The notes beneath the pieces are model-generated. The model had not been told where the DNA came from and made no database searches. It worked only from the letters and a program-made list of their open reading frames with translations. Of a stretch of 64,000 bases of DNA, positions 1 through 15,624 are shown in pieces; positions within the stretch are counted from its first letter, which is position 1, and every line of letters begins with the position of its first letter. The stretch is from contig VZRG01000289.1 of assembly GCA_013397435.1 (NCBI GenBank), positions 558,001 through 622,000 on the forward strand, in the 5' to 3' direction. A program made the translations under genes and the position numbers. The DNA comes from Erythrocercus mccallii. Taxonomy: Eukaryota > Chordata > Aves > Passeriformes > Dicruridae.

Positions 1-3000
1 TGTAGCAAGATTCTTTCAGTTCTTCTACCTTTGCTGCAGACAATATGCTGCTTTATAGAGATGCTTTGCTGGGAATCTCAGTACCTTGCAGTAATGATCA
101 CTGCAGATAATCAGCCTCTGTCTACACCAAAAGAATTACTGCAGCTGGATAGATAGCAGGGTTGATGTCTGCTGGGAGCCCAGATGAGGAGCGTTAGCAG
201 AGCTGCACAGCCGACACGGCGGCGTTAAGCACCATCCTGAACTGCGGCATCAGGGATGCTGCCGTGCTTGGGAGGGTGGTGGTTGCCAGCCATCTACAGA
301 GTCCCCTCTGCTGTTAACACTGCAGGCAATGAATTCCCAAAATATTCCTTTTGGGGACCATAGCCATGGCTAGCACTGCTGCATTCTGGTTGTATTTACC
401 TGTGGAGATCTCCTGCTCGCAGGAGTAGTGCTGGCTTTGGTGGCAGTGTTTAGATCTCCTGTACTGTTTTACTGAACAGAGCAGGGACCTTTGTTTTAGC
501 ATGCTAAAAAATAAATGCTGTCTTCTTAACACTGGGGTTTAAATCTAAATTGTTGAGGAAGTGCACAATTAAAGTTACTGGTCTTATAAAGAAGCCACGT
601 TACACTGTAAACAATGTGAGCTTTGAATTTGCTTTGCAGGTTTCTGGGTAAGTTTAATCAGATGCAGCTAAGCTTTAGAAGTACTGATCAGTTCTGAGAT
701 TTGGGAGGACAGCTTGATGGCATCCTCAAACTTCCTTAGCATAGAACCAGAGCTCCTGGGGCCACAGCAAGAGCTGTGAGCCAGCAGCAAACACTAGGTC
801 CTCATGGAAGCTCCTGTGCAGGCAGAGATGAAGCAACTGAGCTGCCAGTTCACTGGAACCCCATGACAGGAGAGGATAAAAGGGACTTTTTGAGCAAACA
901 CTAAGACTTACACTTCTGAGACCTGGTTTAACAGTGCTTTAACCTTACATAGATGTTCATACAGCACCTGTGAGTTAAGATCTTGATCCTAATAGAAAGT
1001 ATAGGTAGAATATAATGTTACTTACTGATTACTGGTTTGGGGGAATAAAACAAAATGATAGAAATGGCAGCTATGATGGAGAGTGAACTTTTAATTTTTT
1101 TCTTATATAATGTTGGTTAATTTGTGCATCCAGTTGGTCTCATGGACCTCAATGAGACTGTTTGTGGGAATAAATGGGCTAGTTTTTAATCCCTCAGGTT
1201 TTCCTAATAGCATCATTATGTCATTTAAAGCATAAGCAGCATTTATCTTGATGACCTCTTGTTATTTGAGATCAAAGTCAGATAAGAGTTGAAAATTAAT
1301 TCAGCCCAGCAATCTCATTAAAAAACTGTCTACAATATGACTTTCAGAGCAGAGTCATTCTGAAGGTTTAATTTTGGTCCTTTGCTGCAGCCTTTCCTTC
1401 ATAAATCCCTTTATTGGCTTGGGGCACTAATTATGACTTTTATCAAGAGTCCTGTCCTCAAAATGCCTGTGCACATGTCTGGGTCTTGTGGCACCACCAG
1501 AATCACCGAATGGGAAATAAATCAAATTACAAAGACCTAAAGATCTAAAGACCTAAATTCTAGCCTTGACTAAGGTAAAATACCTACCTACATCAAGGTG
1601 AGTTTTGAGGGTTTGATAGACACACGAAAAATCCCTATTAGTGCTAAAGTATTACTGGAATGAGGTCATGCTACAGTGTCATTTTCCTAAAGATAGGGAT
1701 GTGATATTTATATCAGAAGGACTTGTGAATCTGTGTGAGATGAAAGTGTACTAATTTCAGAGTTGCTTTTAAAAATATTTTTCTTACCTCCTGCTTTTTT
1801 GAAGGGTCTTATGAATCTGTCTAGAGCTGGTACCTCAGTGAAGATCTCATTTTGTTGTCTCATTCAGATTTGCTATAACATATGGCAGTGATGGTGGTGA
1901 GAAACACTTTTGTGGAATGAATTCCAGAGACAGAAAAAAATCAGCTTTTTTTGAGGTTAAGGGTTTCTTCTAATGGGGACCATTTATTGCATGGATTGGT
2001 AACAGAGGAAATAAACCCAGAAAAAAACCTAAGATGCTGCTTTGGTCTGTTGAATACATCTAGAAAGTTTCTGTACTAATCATCCTCTTCTTAAAGGGTA
2101 ACTTTTACTGCTTAAAAAAAGGCATTGAAAGTATTGTGTAGAACAAACTCAAAGTATTTTCTCCCTAGGTTATTAACTGTTGCCAACCCAGTGCAGGCAT
2201 GAGTTGTAAGAGAGAGCATCTCAAATTACATGAGATATCTACATTTAGACAAGTGATTTAAGCCCTTTGTATGGTGATGGCAGTATAATTAATTCATAGT
2301 ATGTAATAAAATATGCATAAGTAATTAATCCTGTAATGAAAGTGACTTTCTTGTGTAGTGTTAGTAGAAAGACTTAGTACTGAAAAAGACTGCAAGATTT
2401 CCTACTATGTGTTCACACATATGCAGGATAGCCAAAAATATTTTAAACTGCTTCTTGCATCGGGCATATAATCTAAAGCAAAAGAAGCAGAGTTGCATAA
2501 CGTAAATAATTGACCTCAGCCTTGAAAGCTGTGTTGAAGATGGAAATTCATCTTAAGATGAATTTGTAAGCTTATGGTATGCCCATCAGCACCCATTTAA
2601 TGAGAATTGGGAAGATCTGTGTAGGCAAAGGGAAATAACAAGCTGAACTACATCAGGAACATGGAACCACAGAATTCTGCAGGTCCCTCAAGATATCAGG
2701 CACCTAATCATAGAAAAGAATGTTGCATATTCTTTTCAACATTTTCTTTTCCTTGGTCTTTGCTACTGAGCATAATGGATAAGTTTGGAACGGGGGAATT
2801 CCGTAGAGTAAAGGTGCAGTGCTCCTTTTGACAGATATTTAAAAAAAAAAATCTGTCTCTCTATATATCCTATCCCTATATATGTGTTCATGTGTGTGAA
2901 ATGGAAAAACTCAGGAAATTAAATGTCAATAAATCTTTGGGACCAGATGGCATTCATCTGAGGTTTCAAAAAAACACAGAGCAGAATTACTCTAAAAATA

Positions 3001-6000
3001 TGTATAGATTGTCACTGAAAACAACCTCCTCTATCAAATGAGAATAGTTGCCAATTGAAAAGATTTTTTAAAAGACAAGAATAGCAGCAAGAATTATATT
3101 GTGACCATCAAATTTAATCTTCCATGGTAGGAAAATAAATCTATTCTGTTCTAATAAATTAACATACTATTTCTTTTGATATCCTACCATCTTTTACAGG
3201 TTTAACAAAAATATTTAAAATAATACCCGAAAAACCATGTGACATTAGAACACAGATATAGCTAATTATTTTTTTTAAATGGCTTGTTATTGATATTTCT
3301 GCACAGTCTGTTAATGAAATTTGTTAACAAGATGGTTAGAGTAAAGTTAGATCTGTTCAAAGATTAGGGGAAGAAATTAGATTACCTAGATTACAGATAG
3401 GAAAAAAAGAAAAGAATGATATCAGTGCCTCAGCACCGGAGGAGGTTGTTATTACGATGTAGCCACAGGGTTCAGACCTAGAGGGAGTGTCGTTGAACAT
3501 ATTGAGATTGTGAGGAAAGAGGTGACTGCTGGCACAACAGGAACTTGTTTGTGCTGACATGCAGTGCATTAAAAATTCCTAAGAAAGTTAGAAACCTGGG
3601 CAATGTACTTCAGGATAGGCAGGCGCAATGGAGTTTATGCAAAGATCGACTTGATAAGCACTCATTTTGGACTAAATCAAGCCACTCCTAGAGGAGACAG
3701 AGATGGGAGGTAACCTATTCCTTCTACATAAGAGCACATCAAAGGTCTTCTGGAATAAACTCAGTCCCGTGGCTGGAAGGGAGGTGAACATCAGGTGTCC
3801 TGTGAATGTCTGAGGTGAGAGCTGCTCACAGCAGCATCAGGCAAGCACTGTCTGACTTTTCACTGCCTATACAGTAATGGTAGCTGTGACTGTGTCTCCT
3901 GGTGTTTCTATGGAACACATCACTTACCTTAGTTCAGACATCCAAGTAGCTGCCTTTTCCCACGCCAGACAAAATATATAGTGAGCAAAATTAACTCTAC
4001 AGAGCCAAGCAGCACTTAAGATAGGGAAGGCTAAAGATGTCTGTGTGGCAGAGAAAGATGATGGGTGGATTACCAAAATGTTGCACTTTGTTAGGGAGGA
4101 GATAATGTTGTCTATTATAGCTTTTCATCTTCATTAAAGGATTTACTTCTGCTCATTTTATTCTGAAAAAGAAGGGAAAAGATAGCAAAGATAAGAGTGA
4201 GGGAAGGCTCACCAAAGATGAGAGGAATGGTAGTTAGAAGTGTGGAAAGAGCTTCAGCAATGAAGACTTAAAGCAATGCTAGGAAATCGATTTGTCTCCC
4301 TTTCTATGCAGAGGCTGCAACTAATTTCTTGGAGAATGTTTCTGAAGGAGGTGCTTGCTATAAACCCCAAACTAATTGATCCATTTCACTTCAAAGTATG
4401 CAGTAAGAGAAAAGTCTACTTTATCTTCTCTACTCAGGGAGCAATTAGTCCTACTCGTACTCCTTTCGGTTCCAGCAAGGAGTGTGCATCACTGACATTC
4501 TCAAGCTCAGCTTTGCAAAGAAAACATCCTAGAGACTGTTTCTTAAAAACAGACTGAGATCTGGTGTTCTCCACGGGGATCAAAAGGAAAGGCTGGACTT
4601 TTCACACAAGATTTATGTGTATATCTTCCAAATTCCCAGCGTTCAGCTGAATAGGAAGTCGCCTGTTTTAAGAGCTGGATTGATAATTCAGTGCAGTGGG
4701 GATAAATTTTCTAATGTTTGCCAAGAATTTCATATCAAGCATCCTAGAGGAGCAGGAAGGAGGGCTTCATGCCTGACAAGGCAGAGCTCATCTCTAAATA
4801 CAAATATCTCACAGTCTGGAGTTTCAAAAGAGGATGTGTGTTAATACACAGTGTTTGGAGAATTTAAGAGGTCAGCAGAACAGGACTTTGTTCTGCTGTG
4901 ATTTTTCTTCTAATTAGACAAAAGCCAACTTTTCCTCAGAAGGAAAGCTGCCTCGTTTCCTCATGGAATGTGCTGTTGGCAGAACGAGGACTTACTTCTG
5001 AACTCATTGCTACCAATTATAAAGATAATTCCGCTGAGAAGATGTAGACCAAACATTTTCTCATTAAGACAAGTCCAGATGCTCCACTTTTGTGGGTTTT
5101 GAAACCAATGCAGTGAAGTCTTTGAGATACATGTAACTGGCAAGAGAAAGCAGAGGACAAAAGGGTAATGGTTTCACTCTTTTATTTTAAATTAACAACT
5201 GTGGTGTGTTGTCTCGTTTCCCAGTAGAGATCTGAACAAGGAGGGCATGGAATATATGGCATGCCAAAATGAATTTGTGGGCTTAAATTGCAGGAACAAA
5301 AGGAAAGGACTCTCTGATAGGAGATGCTACAAAAACTCTTTAAGAGAATAATGTAGGAAAGAAGTCAAGATACCAGAAAGGAGGAAAATAATGTCAAATT
5401 TTCATCTTCATCATTTATTTTCAGGGTTGGAGGGGACATAAATGTTCTTTTGGGCCTTTGGAAGGGGAGCATTTCTGTCAATGGGAAGAGTGGGAAAGAC
5501 CCTTCCCATATTAGCTAAGTTGTCTGAAAGCCTGTGTGGGAGGGGCTGATGATGGGCCTGGGCAACTTTGCCTCAATTTACAGATACTCTGCAATACAAA
5601 TTCCTCTCCTGCCTCCTGGGAGCTTCATCACAGGTAATAGAGAGCAGCATTTTACACAGAAAAAGGAAAAAACCCTGCATTTAGACAATTCTCGTTGGAA
5701 AATTGTAGCCCAAGGCTGTAATAAAGATGCCAGTTTTATGAAACTGAATCAGGCTTGGACATGCTGAATTATGGACTAAGGGGACCACAGACAATTAATA
5801 CTAAAATTGCTCTTAAATATAAATGAGAGTTTAGGATAATGTTTTTGATAATAATCTTTTTGTAATAGCACAATAAAGGGATCCGCTTTCCCTGCCTTTC
5901 ACAGATGAACTAATTTAAATATGTCCTCTATTCCCTCACGATCAGGCTTAGATATTCAACGTACACCGTAATGTCAGTCATTATTTTCCGAGCACATGGG

Positions 6001-9000
6001 CAAAGTTTGACTCCATTTTTCCTAAGTGCTGAATTTTGCTGGGGGCTCTGCAGGCTCTGTGTAGCACCGGAATGACTGCAGCTGTAAGCCACAAGGATGT
6101 GCGAGATGGAAATTGTGTGGCCACTGTGGTCCAGCCTCCCCTGGCAGGACAGGGCAGAGGAGTGCGGTGCTTTGCTCTGGTGGGACGGACACTGGGCCTT
6201 GGCTCACCCTCTTGGCAGGAACAGGAGGGAAAAGCTGGCTGTGAGGGGTCTGTTCATGAGGTGAACACTGGCAGACTTCTTTCAGCCTCGTGTTTTGAGT
6301 AGTGCAGTAAGGTTTTCAAAGGCGTCTCTTGGAAGTCGTGCGCTGGAAGATTGCACGGAGCCACAGCGCAGGAGCCGGTGTGGAATTGCTCCCTTATCTG
6401 TTGATGCTGGCTTCAGAAAAGAGTACAGCAGAAACTACGGCCCCAGTGTGTCTCCCGATGGAGGGCCACTAGCAACCCAATCTCCTGTCTGTGCTGCTTT
6501 ATAGGGCATTGATTTTCTTTCAGGAGCAGATAACGCTCTCACTAAAACCAAGGACAAAATCCTTATTGGTACCAGTGAAAGTAGAATCTAGCTTTTGTGA
6601 TTTAAGTGGGGTGTATAAGGAGGGATCTCTGTCCCAAAGAAGAAAGCCTCTAACTTTTTTAGTCTTGGTTGCATTTATCTTACAGGCGATCTGAAACAGG
6701 TATTATAAGCATCCCAGTTCCCTTAAGTGCTTTCTGGGGGAAGTGCCAAGTGCACCAAAGCTTTGTGTTATTTCTCTTGCCTCTGGACTGAAAGGGCTGA
6801 CTGATATTTGCAGAGAGCAGAGCAGCAGCTACCTTTCATGCCTGGGGGGGAGCCTGGTAGTTGCCTAAACCTCTTCAGTTCTTTTCCACCTGGGGTAGTG
6901 CCCTCCTCAGGCTGGGAATCCAGGCACAGCCCCCGATCTGGCTGTGTCATCACTGACAGTGAAGGAAAAGTGATGTAGCTTTGTTATACCATCAGGATGT
7001 TATCTTCTAGGGATAGGGTTAATTGGCTTTTTAGGACGGTGAGAGGGAAAAGAGGGAAAGTGTGACAGCTGTTTCATTAGATGGGATGTTGTATAAAAGA
7101 GTTAAGAGACTGCACCCCCCCAGAGTTAACCTTTCTCGCCTACATTTCAAAGCTCAATCATGAGGTTAGGTTTTGAAAAGGCTGAGGGGGTGGAGAAGGG
7201 GAGGTTAATATATTTTATTAACATCAACTAAGGAAAAAAAAAGCTTTTCTTTCATGATGACCTGAATCATTCTCTCCTACTGTAAATGAAATGACAGCTC
7301 ACCTGGGAAAAGAGAGAGGGGATTTAAAGCCAAATAATGATTCATAAAAATCCATTGCTGCAAGATAAGTAGATTTTTGAGGAACATGTAGTGCTAGACC
7401 AGCTTTTCTGTATGCAAAACACTTATAGCTGAAAGCCATTAAGTCAATTAATACCGTACAATATATCAGAGCTTGTTCATGCCAACGCAAGGTCAGCTCA
7501 AGAGAACCATGCCTTGATCCAGCTCATGTGCCCTCCTAAAACATCACAGCACAGGACACTGTCCTGGCAGCACAGGGCAGGATGTGGACCCTGGCTGGAC
7601 AGCCAAGTATTTGTGTTTTGTAGCTGGCTGATGCATAGACTTCTTCATGTGACTCCTGTCTCCATGGTGTTTACTTTCTGCACATTTTTCTGGCTTCTTG
7701 GCCAGTATGAATGTCTCTTTGGCAAAAATTTCCACAAGGAAGGTATCCTTAGGACAGATCCTCTGAGCTGCAAAGCCATGCTTCTCAGTATTTTATGTTC
7801 CTACATAACACCGTGCTCTGCTGTGTTCTGTTTCACACTGGTGTAAATGTGGAGAAAATCTGTGGCCTAACAGTTTACACTGAGGAGAGAAAGAGACCCA
7901 CTGCGGTGAGTGCATTGTATGAAATGAAGTAATAAGTCAGTCTGGGTCTCCACTTGGCCTTGTCAAAGGGCAGGCAGAAAGACATGCTGCAGGGAGGTGG
8001 GGGGGTGGCAGGCTCAGTTTGAATGTTTGCCCTTTGAATTAATTCTGGTTGACCTACTTCAGCAATGATTGAAGAATTTTTTATTCAGTTTGCCCTGATC
8101 TATCCCCTGGTGAGCATGTGCTTGTTATTTTTTAATGAAACCATTTTCACAGCCTGTTGTTTTAGGTGTTGCGAATGGAGGAGAGTGAGGTTATTCTTTG
8201 GTTGGTATTCTATTTTGTGTTTCTTCAGGGTTCCCACTGCCATGCAGTTGCTTTTAACTTCATGCGCACAGGGCACTCCTGCTTCCTCACTCTCAGCTCA
8301 GCAGGTTTATTTTCACGGCAGATAAAAATAGTGCAAAGATACAATCATTGATTGAAAAAAAGATCTCCCTTACAAGAGCCATAAACTGAGCATTTTTGTC
8401 TTTCCTTGCAAGTCATGTGCAAGTAGACTTGAGGAGGGTCTTGATTGTCTGCAAACTTCTCTAGAGCGTTGACATTTGAGCATTTAGCCACAGAATGTAG
8501 GTGGGATGGGATACACTGAGGTGACTGTGAAAAAATAGCTATTAATTTACACTCTCTGCTCAGGTCAGACACAAAGGACTTGCCATCCTGGATGAGATCA
8601 CTGTTCCATCTTGTTCTCTGAAAATAGTGCAGCATCTCTCCCATCACACCACTTGACATTCTCCCACCAAGGCTGTTTCACTACAGATGTAGTTCCAAAT
8701 GGTGAGATCCTGAGCTCTCTGCATATTTGGGAGCTTAACTTCACAAGGATCGCACTTATTCACCACCCTGAAGCTTTTGTTGTCCAATGAAAGAGGCTCC
8801 AGGGATGACTAAAGACTTACTGCCCACGGATTCAGGGCTGATTGCCTTTTGGAGGTATTGCTTTGGCTCTGAAGTGGCAGGTAAACAGCGACTTTGGGAT
8901 TTTTTTAGCCATTAAAAGCCACCACATTATTCTCAAATTAAAAGACACCAGGTTGGATTTTGCTATACAAAGTGATACAAAGGAGGTATCCTCGTGGCAA

Positions 9001-12000
9001 TCTGACAGCGTGTTGCTGTGTTGTGCCATTCCCTGTTGCTGACAGTATCAGCTTTTTTTTGTGGGGCAGGGGTAAAGGGCAGAATGCACGGAGGTTAAAA
9101 GAAATATTTTTTTGAAATGGTTCTTTTCGAGATTTTGATCTTTTCTCCCTGCCTTTAAGAAAGTAATTTTCTAGCTATGAAAGAAACATGAAAAATGTTT
9201 GTTCCAAACAACTGAATGTTAAATAAAAAGGCCTTCTGTTTGTTAAGTGAATGCTTCTTAGGCAACTCACATTGATCACAGTTTTAAATATCGATTTCTG
9301 ACTTAAAAGAAAAATTGACCAAATGCCAGTAACTGTTTTTGAACAAAGAAATAAATAATGCTTCTAGAGAGGAATAATTTATTGTATTGTTATTTATTTT
9401 ATCATATCACTATGATTAGCTATGCGACATAAGTTGAAAGGCAAAAAAACCCAAATATACCTTCATCTTGAACAAAGGCATACAGCTTTAGTCCTTATTC
9501 TGAGTATAACTTGCCAGGAACAGGTGTCATAATGGGACATTATTATCCTAACTTTAGTCTTGTTTAAATTCAAAAGTCTTCCTGCAAGCCTCAAGGCCTA
9601 GAGGGAAAGACCTTTACTGAATTATCTTAAGAAAGCAGATTGCCTGTGAATCACTTCTTGTAGTCCATAAAATCCTTTGTAATTTACAGAACAGCTGCCC
9701 ATAATAAAACATCAGAAAAGCTCTATTTTGTGTCCTGAAACTGAAGTAAACATGACATAGAAAAATACAATTATGTGGAACACATTTAGAAAGGTGCATG
9801 TGCCAGCTATAAGCTTTTCACCTATTTATTACTAAAATGTCCTAAGGTAACAGGTTAGAAAAGGTTGTCAGATGAAATAATAGCCACTAAACATATATGG
9901 AGGAGCCTCAAAATATTAAAAGATCATCCACCAGGGCTTCCAGGAAAAAACCCCACGTGACCTCTAATGAATTTGAAAGGGGAAAAATGTTTCTAAATGC
10001 AGGTTTTGTTCAAACATTGACCTTCAAATTTTTAAGTTATTCTTCTTTTTGCTGTTCTTATAAACCAGTTCTAGGATCTTTTCAAGGTTAAGAGAGGAGT
10101 TACTGTAACATTTCAATGTAATAGGTGTTCACTCAGCATATGTTGGCCATGAAGAGGACAAATGGAGTCTTTTCGTTCTATGGCTGTTTAGAAAAATAGC
10201 GTTTATGATACTGATCCCACGTAAATGTCTTCATAACTTACAGATATGGTTTTTTGAAATGAAATTTCCCATAAAGTCATGTGCCAGTTAAAACAATATT
10301 GATGTCTGGTACTCTAGCACCTTTGTTCCTTCAGAGCTTAAACTTACTTTGATATCACAGACCCATCCATAATTTACTGACAGAGTCTAGGACATGGCAG
10401 GATGGGGAATAAAATAATGATGGATCTGAAGACAGTTTTTGTTTTTTTGGGTTTTTTTAGAGAAAAGCATTTACCTCCACTGGGAACAAAGTTATTTCTT
10501 CTAATGCTCTTTCTGTGGTTCTGCAGAGTGACCTTCTGTTTTCAATAAGTTTCCTAAATTCTCTAATGAAACCAACTCGTGTTTATTGTGACTTTAAAAA
10601 AAATTAGAAATCACTTCAACTGGAATAGCAGCTGTGGCAAAAAAAGTCCCTTTTTGAAGAGCAAATGGGCACATAGCATTTAAACACAGCTATGTGGACT
10701 CAGCAGAAACCCTTCCCCATGGTACTAGGGAAGGAAAAATTAGTCAACCAGATTTTGGTGGCAAATCAGTTCCTCTTCATTTTTATACCTTCTGAAGGCT
10801 TGTACTTATTTTCTGACACTAGTGACTGACTACTGACTTCACAATGAGTATAATGTGCATTGCACGTGCATTGCAGGTTTGGACACCTGATGATGTGACA
10901 TATATAATTTCCAACAAGTGATGGCCTTTATGTAAAACACTGGGTTACTTAAACTATTTTGTCCCGCTTCTGTCTCATCAAAAGAGAGTGATGAGAGGAA
11001 ATAGCTTTGTCCTTATATAAGGGACAGAGACATAGGATTGTTTCTTCCTTCTGGTATTAATAAACAGATGAGAAAGGAAAACATAATAGAATTTTTAGGA
11101 ATCCCTTAGTTTCTTCATCACTTGTTGAGGATTGTTGCCATGAAAAGTCATGGCTTTCTGCAGGCAGGAACTCTGTGTGCTTAACTAGTTGAAAAAGTCT
11201 GTTTAATCATATTGCAAACTACAGCAAATGCTTGATTTGTAAAGCAACAAGAAGATGATTTATTGAGGACAGTTTTCAAACCAGTGTTTTACAGATTTTC
11301 TATGCAAGACCCTGTAGCACTGTTATCAAAACAGTGATACTGAGAATGCATTTGTGTTCTGACCAGAGGAACTATAGTAAGAGCAAGGACTGAATTCAGC
11401 AAATGGGCTGTAGAACAGAAAGCTTTTCATTCTAAGTTAAGGGGAAAAAAAGAAAAAAGAAAAGGGAAAAAAGAAAAAGAAGCTCAGCACATAATTTACG
11501 CCAGTTTCCTTCAATCACTTTCTTAGTCCAAGGCTCTGGTATATGTCCCATACCAGTGGGTGGAATGGGAGTACAAAAGGCAGGAATGAAAAGGAACAAG
11601 TGAAAAATGGGAGTGCAAAAGGAATGAATGTCACAAACCACAGGAGTTAAGATAAAACAAAGACAGAGAATGTGAACAAAACATATTTCATGCAATAAAC
11701 ATTCCATGTGTTTATGCTCTGCCAATTAAATAACTTCAACAAGTAATATTTCCAATTGCTTTCCATTCCTTTTAGTATTTCTCATTATTGCTTTCCCAGT
11801 ATTATCTGATCTTAAATTCTCACCTTTGTAATAATGACAACTTAAGTTCTTACTTCCTTAGAAGAGTAATGAATTATTGGCTGGGGGAAGGAAACTGATG
11901 GGAAAAAATAATGTTTGATGGGGAAAAAGCACAGGTTGGGAAAGGGTACATAGAGTCTGCCCAGAGCTACAGACACATTTTGTGTCCTTAGGTGTGAAAG

Positions 12001-15000
12001 GATATCCCTAAAGATGTTCTGACAGGAAAGATTAAGTCACACTTGGGAAGGGGGCTCAACAGTGGGTTGGCTATTGAATAAGTGCAGCAATTCTCCTTGA
12101 TTTTCCGCTGTCTATTCTTGTTAAACACAGGCAGAAAGAGAGAGGGCTGATAAAGATACAGCTTCCAGTTGCAACTAGTCCATCATACTGATAAAGGGAT
12201 TCAGGACTATCAGTTTGAGGTTTTAAGGATTTCATTGCTGTTTTATAAACAGCATCATAATTGCTGAATTTTTGTTCTTTCAAACAGGGCAGATTTTGGA
12301 GAATGCTACCCCTGTGCCAGTTCTCCAGCATTATCCTGATATGAGCTGATGCTGTGCTCATGGTTACAGCTCTCCCTGTGGCATGTAAGAGGTGGTGCTA
12401 AGTGGCTGCTTTTTCTAGACCAGTACTATTCACAGTATCTTGTTTTTATTTTGTTGAATTCAAGCAATCAGCATATCCATCTGCCATTTTTGTGTCCTTC
12501 AAAGTAGATATTTCAGATCTGTACTTTCTTGTCGTTTTAGCAGCTGTACCAAGTGAGCTGAGTCCCACAAAATCTCCACTTAGTTAACAATATCAGTGGC
12601 AGAAGTTACTGTATAAGCCTCAATACACAGGCCTTCAGAGCAAAGAGTCTTTGAGGGAAGATGGCTGAGCTCTTGAGCAAAGTCTGTGCAGTTTGAAGTT
12701 GGCCAGGGCCTGTTGTCTTGGTGGCATGCTGGAGTGACACAAGGTGGAGAGCCTGAGATGACCTCGGAAGGTCAGCCATGAACACCCACTGCTAGGGATG
12801 GTGGTCAGAGTGAAGGGGATGAGAGATGGGAATGTTGATTCTCGCCCACACTGCTCTGGTTCCAACATTGTGCAACACAGGAGATGGCTCAACTTGTTGG
12901 GGTGGGATTTACACTCCCCTGGCCCAGTGAGAGCTGACACTGTCAAAGTATCACATAGTTTTTGCTCTCACACACCCTAAAACTCGGCTGTCAGTTTGTC
13001 TTTGCTCAAGGGAAAAACAGCAAGCTTCCTCCCTTATCAGGCTATGCAACATCTGTTTCAGTTTATTAGCTACTTTCCTGCAATATTGGAAGACTTTGGT
13101 GTGCTGGAAATGAAGTTTCTGTTATCAACAGCTGCCAGTGGAATGTGCTTTTGTGGAGCATCCTGTGCCTTTGCACAGGACTTGCTCAGCTTTGTAATTA
13201 AACCTCTCTGGTATGGAGAGTGCACGGAAGGTGTGGAATGGGAGCAGAGCTCATGCCAAAGATGTCATTCACAATTGTTTCATATCTAAACTCTGATTTT
13301 CACATTTTAAGAGGGGTGACATATTGTTTTTCTTCTTTTGCTGACTCCTGACACCAGCTCACACACATATCGTGGTTTCCTTCATCTTGAAATCCTGCTT
13401 TTCCAATGCCACTGTTCAAGCAGGGCAAGCATTTGCTAATAGAGTTGTTCCAGTAGCTGATCCAACACCTGTGGGGGAAATGCTTTCTTGGAATGTTCTT
13501 TTGTGACTTGGTGGGATTGGTCATGGACAACTAAAAAGAATTAAAGCCACTGTGGTGCCCACAAAGTGAGTTGGAACTACCAGCTCTGGCAAAAATAAAA
13601 TCTACTGGGGTAGTAGCATATCTGCTTTGTATTTCTATTTGTATATATTTCAGTGTAATAAAGTGTCCTCCAATTCAGCAGCTTGAGCAGCATAGCATTA
13701 AATTTCTCTGTTGCTGTTCTTTTGAAATTTATCAGCTCCTGCGTTGATGTATCCTAAAGTGCCTGTTCTTGTGTCCTCCTTCCCCAGATGCAAAATATCA
13801 CTCTCTTTTTTGAACTCCATTAAGTACACACACTGAGTAAAGTACTGTGCTCTCCTCACCCTTCCATCTGCAGATTGCTCCCCATATGTTGCATTATAAG
13901 ATGTAATTTAATAACTAAAGAGAATTAATACATTAAAAAAATTGGGCATGAATTTTAAGTGCTTGCAGAAGCTGCCAGATGGACGAGCAGAGGAGAGGGA
14001 AGACCTTTCTTTGTCACCAGGGTCCTAAACCAGAGTACAGCAGCACAAAACTCCTTACATTGCCTGTTAATGTTCCTTATCTCCCTTCTTTACTAATCAC
14101 TGAGCTTTTTCTTGGATTCCACTCCAGTCCTAGGCAAGATTTTTGTCCATTCTGCTGTCTGTCCAACACCATACCTCAGTCAAAGGGATCAGCTTAACAC
14201 TGGGAGGAGAGGAAAACAGTGCATCTGAGCAGGTGAAGAGTACACTGCTCTTGGTCTGGGAAATGTTTACCTACTTGCAGGAAAGGACGGAGCTGGAAGC
14301 CAGGAATTGCCAAACCCCATCTTGAGTGGCTGGTGTTTCTGATGAGGACACAAAGGCAGCTGCAGGTAAACAGAACTGCCACCTTACACACATCCAGGCT
14401 GCACTGATACAGTCTGTGCTTTGCTGAGATTGCCAGAATATTATACAGCAGAAGTCTGTTTGAAACCTGGGTTTATATAACTAATCCACTAAAATACTAT
14501 AATGAATAGCGCATTGAGCTTTTAATCAAGAAGTGGTCTTAATAGCTACAAAATCAGTGCACAATAGTATTATGTAACACAATTGCACATTTAAAAAAAC
14601 CTAAACCCAAGGGTTCAGAGCTGGTGGGTTTTGCTATCTTATTATTTTACTCCTTTAAAATCTGCTGTTTATCAAGCCTGTTTGTTTCTCAGAGCATGAT
14701 TTTAGGTAACATCACGTGTGAGGCTGCCATGTTTATTTAAAAATAGGTCACCCAAATGTTCACAGGCTTCCTTGAGAAGTATTCACATTTGCTTACTGGA
14801 TATTGAGTATTGTCACTGTTTTTCACTGTAGAGTGAAGCAGTGCTCTCATGAGTTTTGTTCAGCTGTTGAACTACCTCACAATCATTGGCAGGTTTCATA
14901 TTTATTTAATAGAAGTCAACCACTGATCTTAGAAAGTCTGATGTTTTTTAGCTAATCTGTTAAAATAATGAAAACACAGATGAACAAAATACAGTATAAA

Positions 15001-15624
15001 AAAGGTGATTTGAGGGAATGCTAGAAAAGCCAACCCTTTTTATCACCCTGGTGCCATTGTCATTCATTCTGAGCCACAGAGCACTGCCAGACAGGGGCTG
15101 TGACTGGAGGCCCATGGGCTTCGTGAACAGGGTAAGGATTGAAGCTGGGTCAGCTAGAGATGAAGCCATTATGTCACTGGCACACACAGAATTCTTATTT
15201 TTAAGTCTTTTGATGAAGCTTTTTTACGCCTACATGACATGCTGAGAATTCTTGTAGCAGTCTGCCCAAGGTGTGCAAAGGTAGCTGTGCAAAAAGAGGC
15301 AAAACAGTTTGCAATTGGAAAGAGATATGTTTTTTCCTGTTTTAATTTAATATTCATTGTGATTAAAAGTAATCAAAATTCAAGTTGGTAACAAAGAGCT
15401 TATCACAGCATTTTATGTAAATACTTTAAGCTAATAAATGAACAGATTAGTTAATGGAAGTTAATGGAATAATTTCAAAATGATGTAATAAACCTAGCTG
15501 TATAGATAATAACTTACCACATTTTTTCTATATAAGAAAATAGGTCTTCTATCTATCAACTGCCTATTGGCTCTCAGGGTCTTCTACAGGTACCCAAAAT
15601 GAGAGGTAAATAGATGGGGGTTGG
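1..15624. other. Intronic stretch without recognised features
   Basis: AT-rich unique sequence. The only local structure I see is an A-run near 2840, a GC-richer patch around 6030-6470, and a purine-rich run at 11439-11482. Open frames here are all under about 110 codons, mostly overlap on both strands and resemble no protein I know. Confidence 0.6.
11439..11482 (+). repeat. Short polypurine (A/G) low-complexity tract
   Basis: An uninterrupted run of A and G, made of A-blocks separated by single or grouped G residues, within intron 1. Probably low-complexity drift; too short and A-rich to argue for function. Confidence 0.8.

Noticed and set aside
5398..5470. Sequence resembling the 3' tip of an antisense CR1 (tttattttcagggttggagg)
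   Set aside because: Only about 25 bases match and the rest does not align with the CR1 3' end; too short to support.
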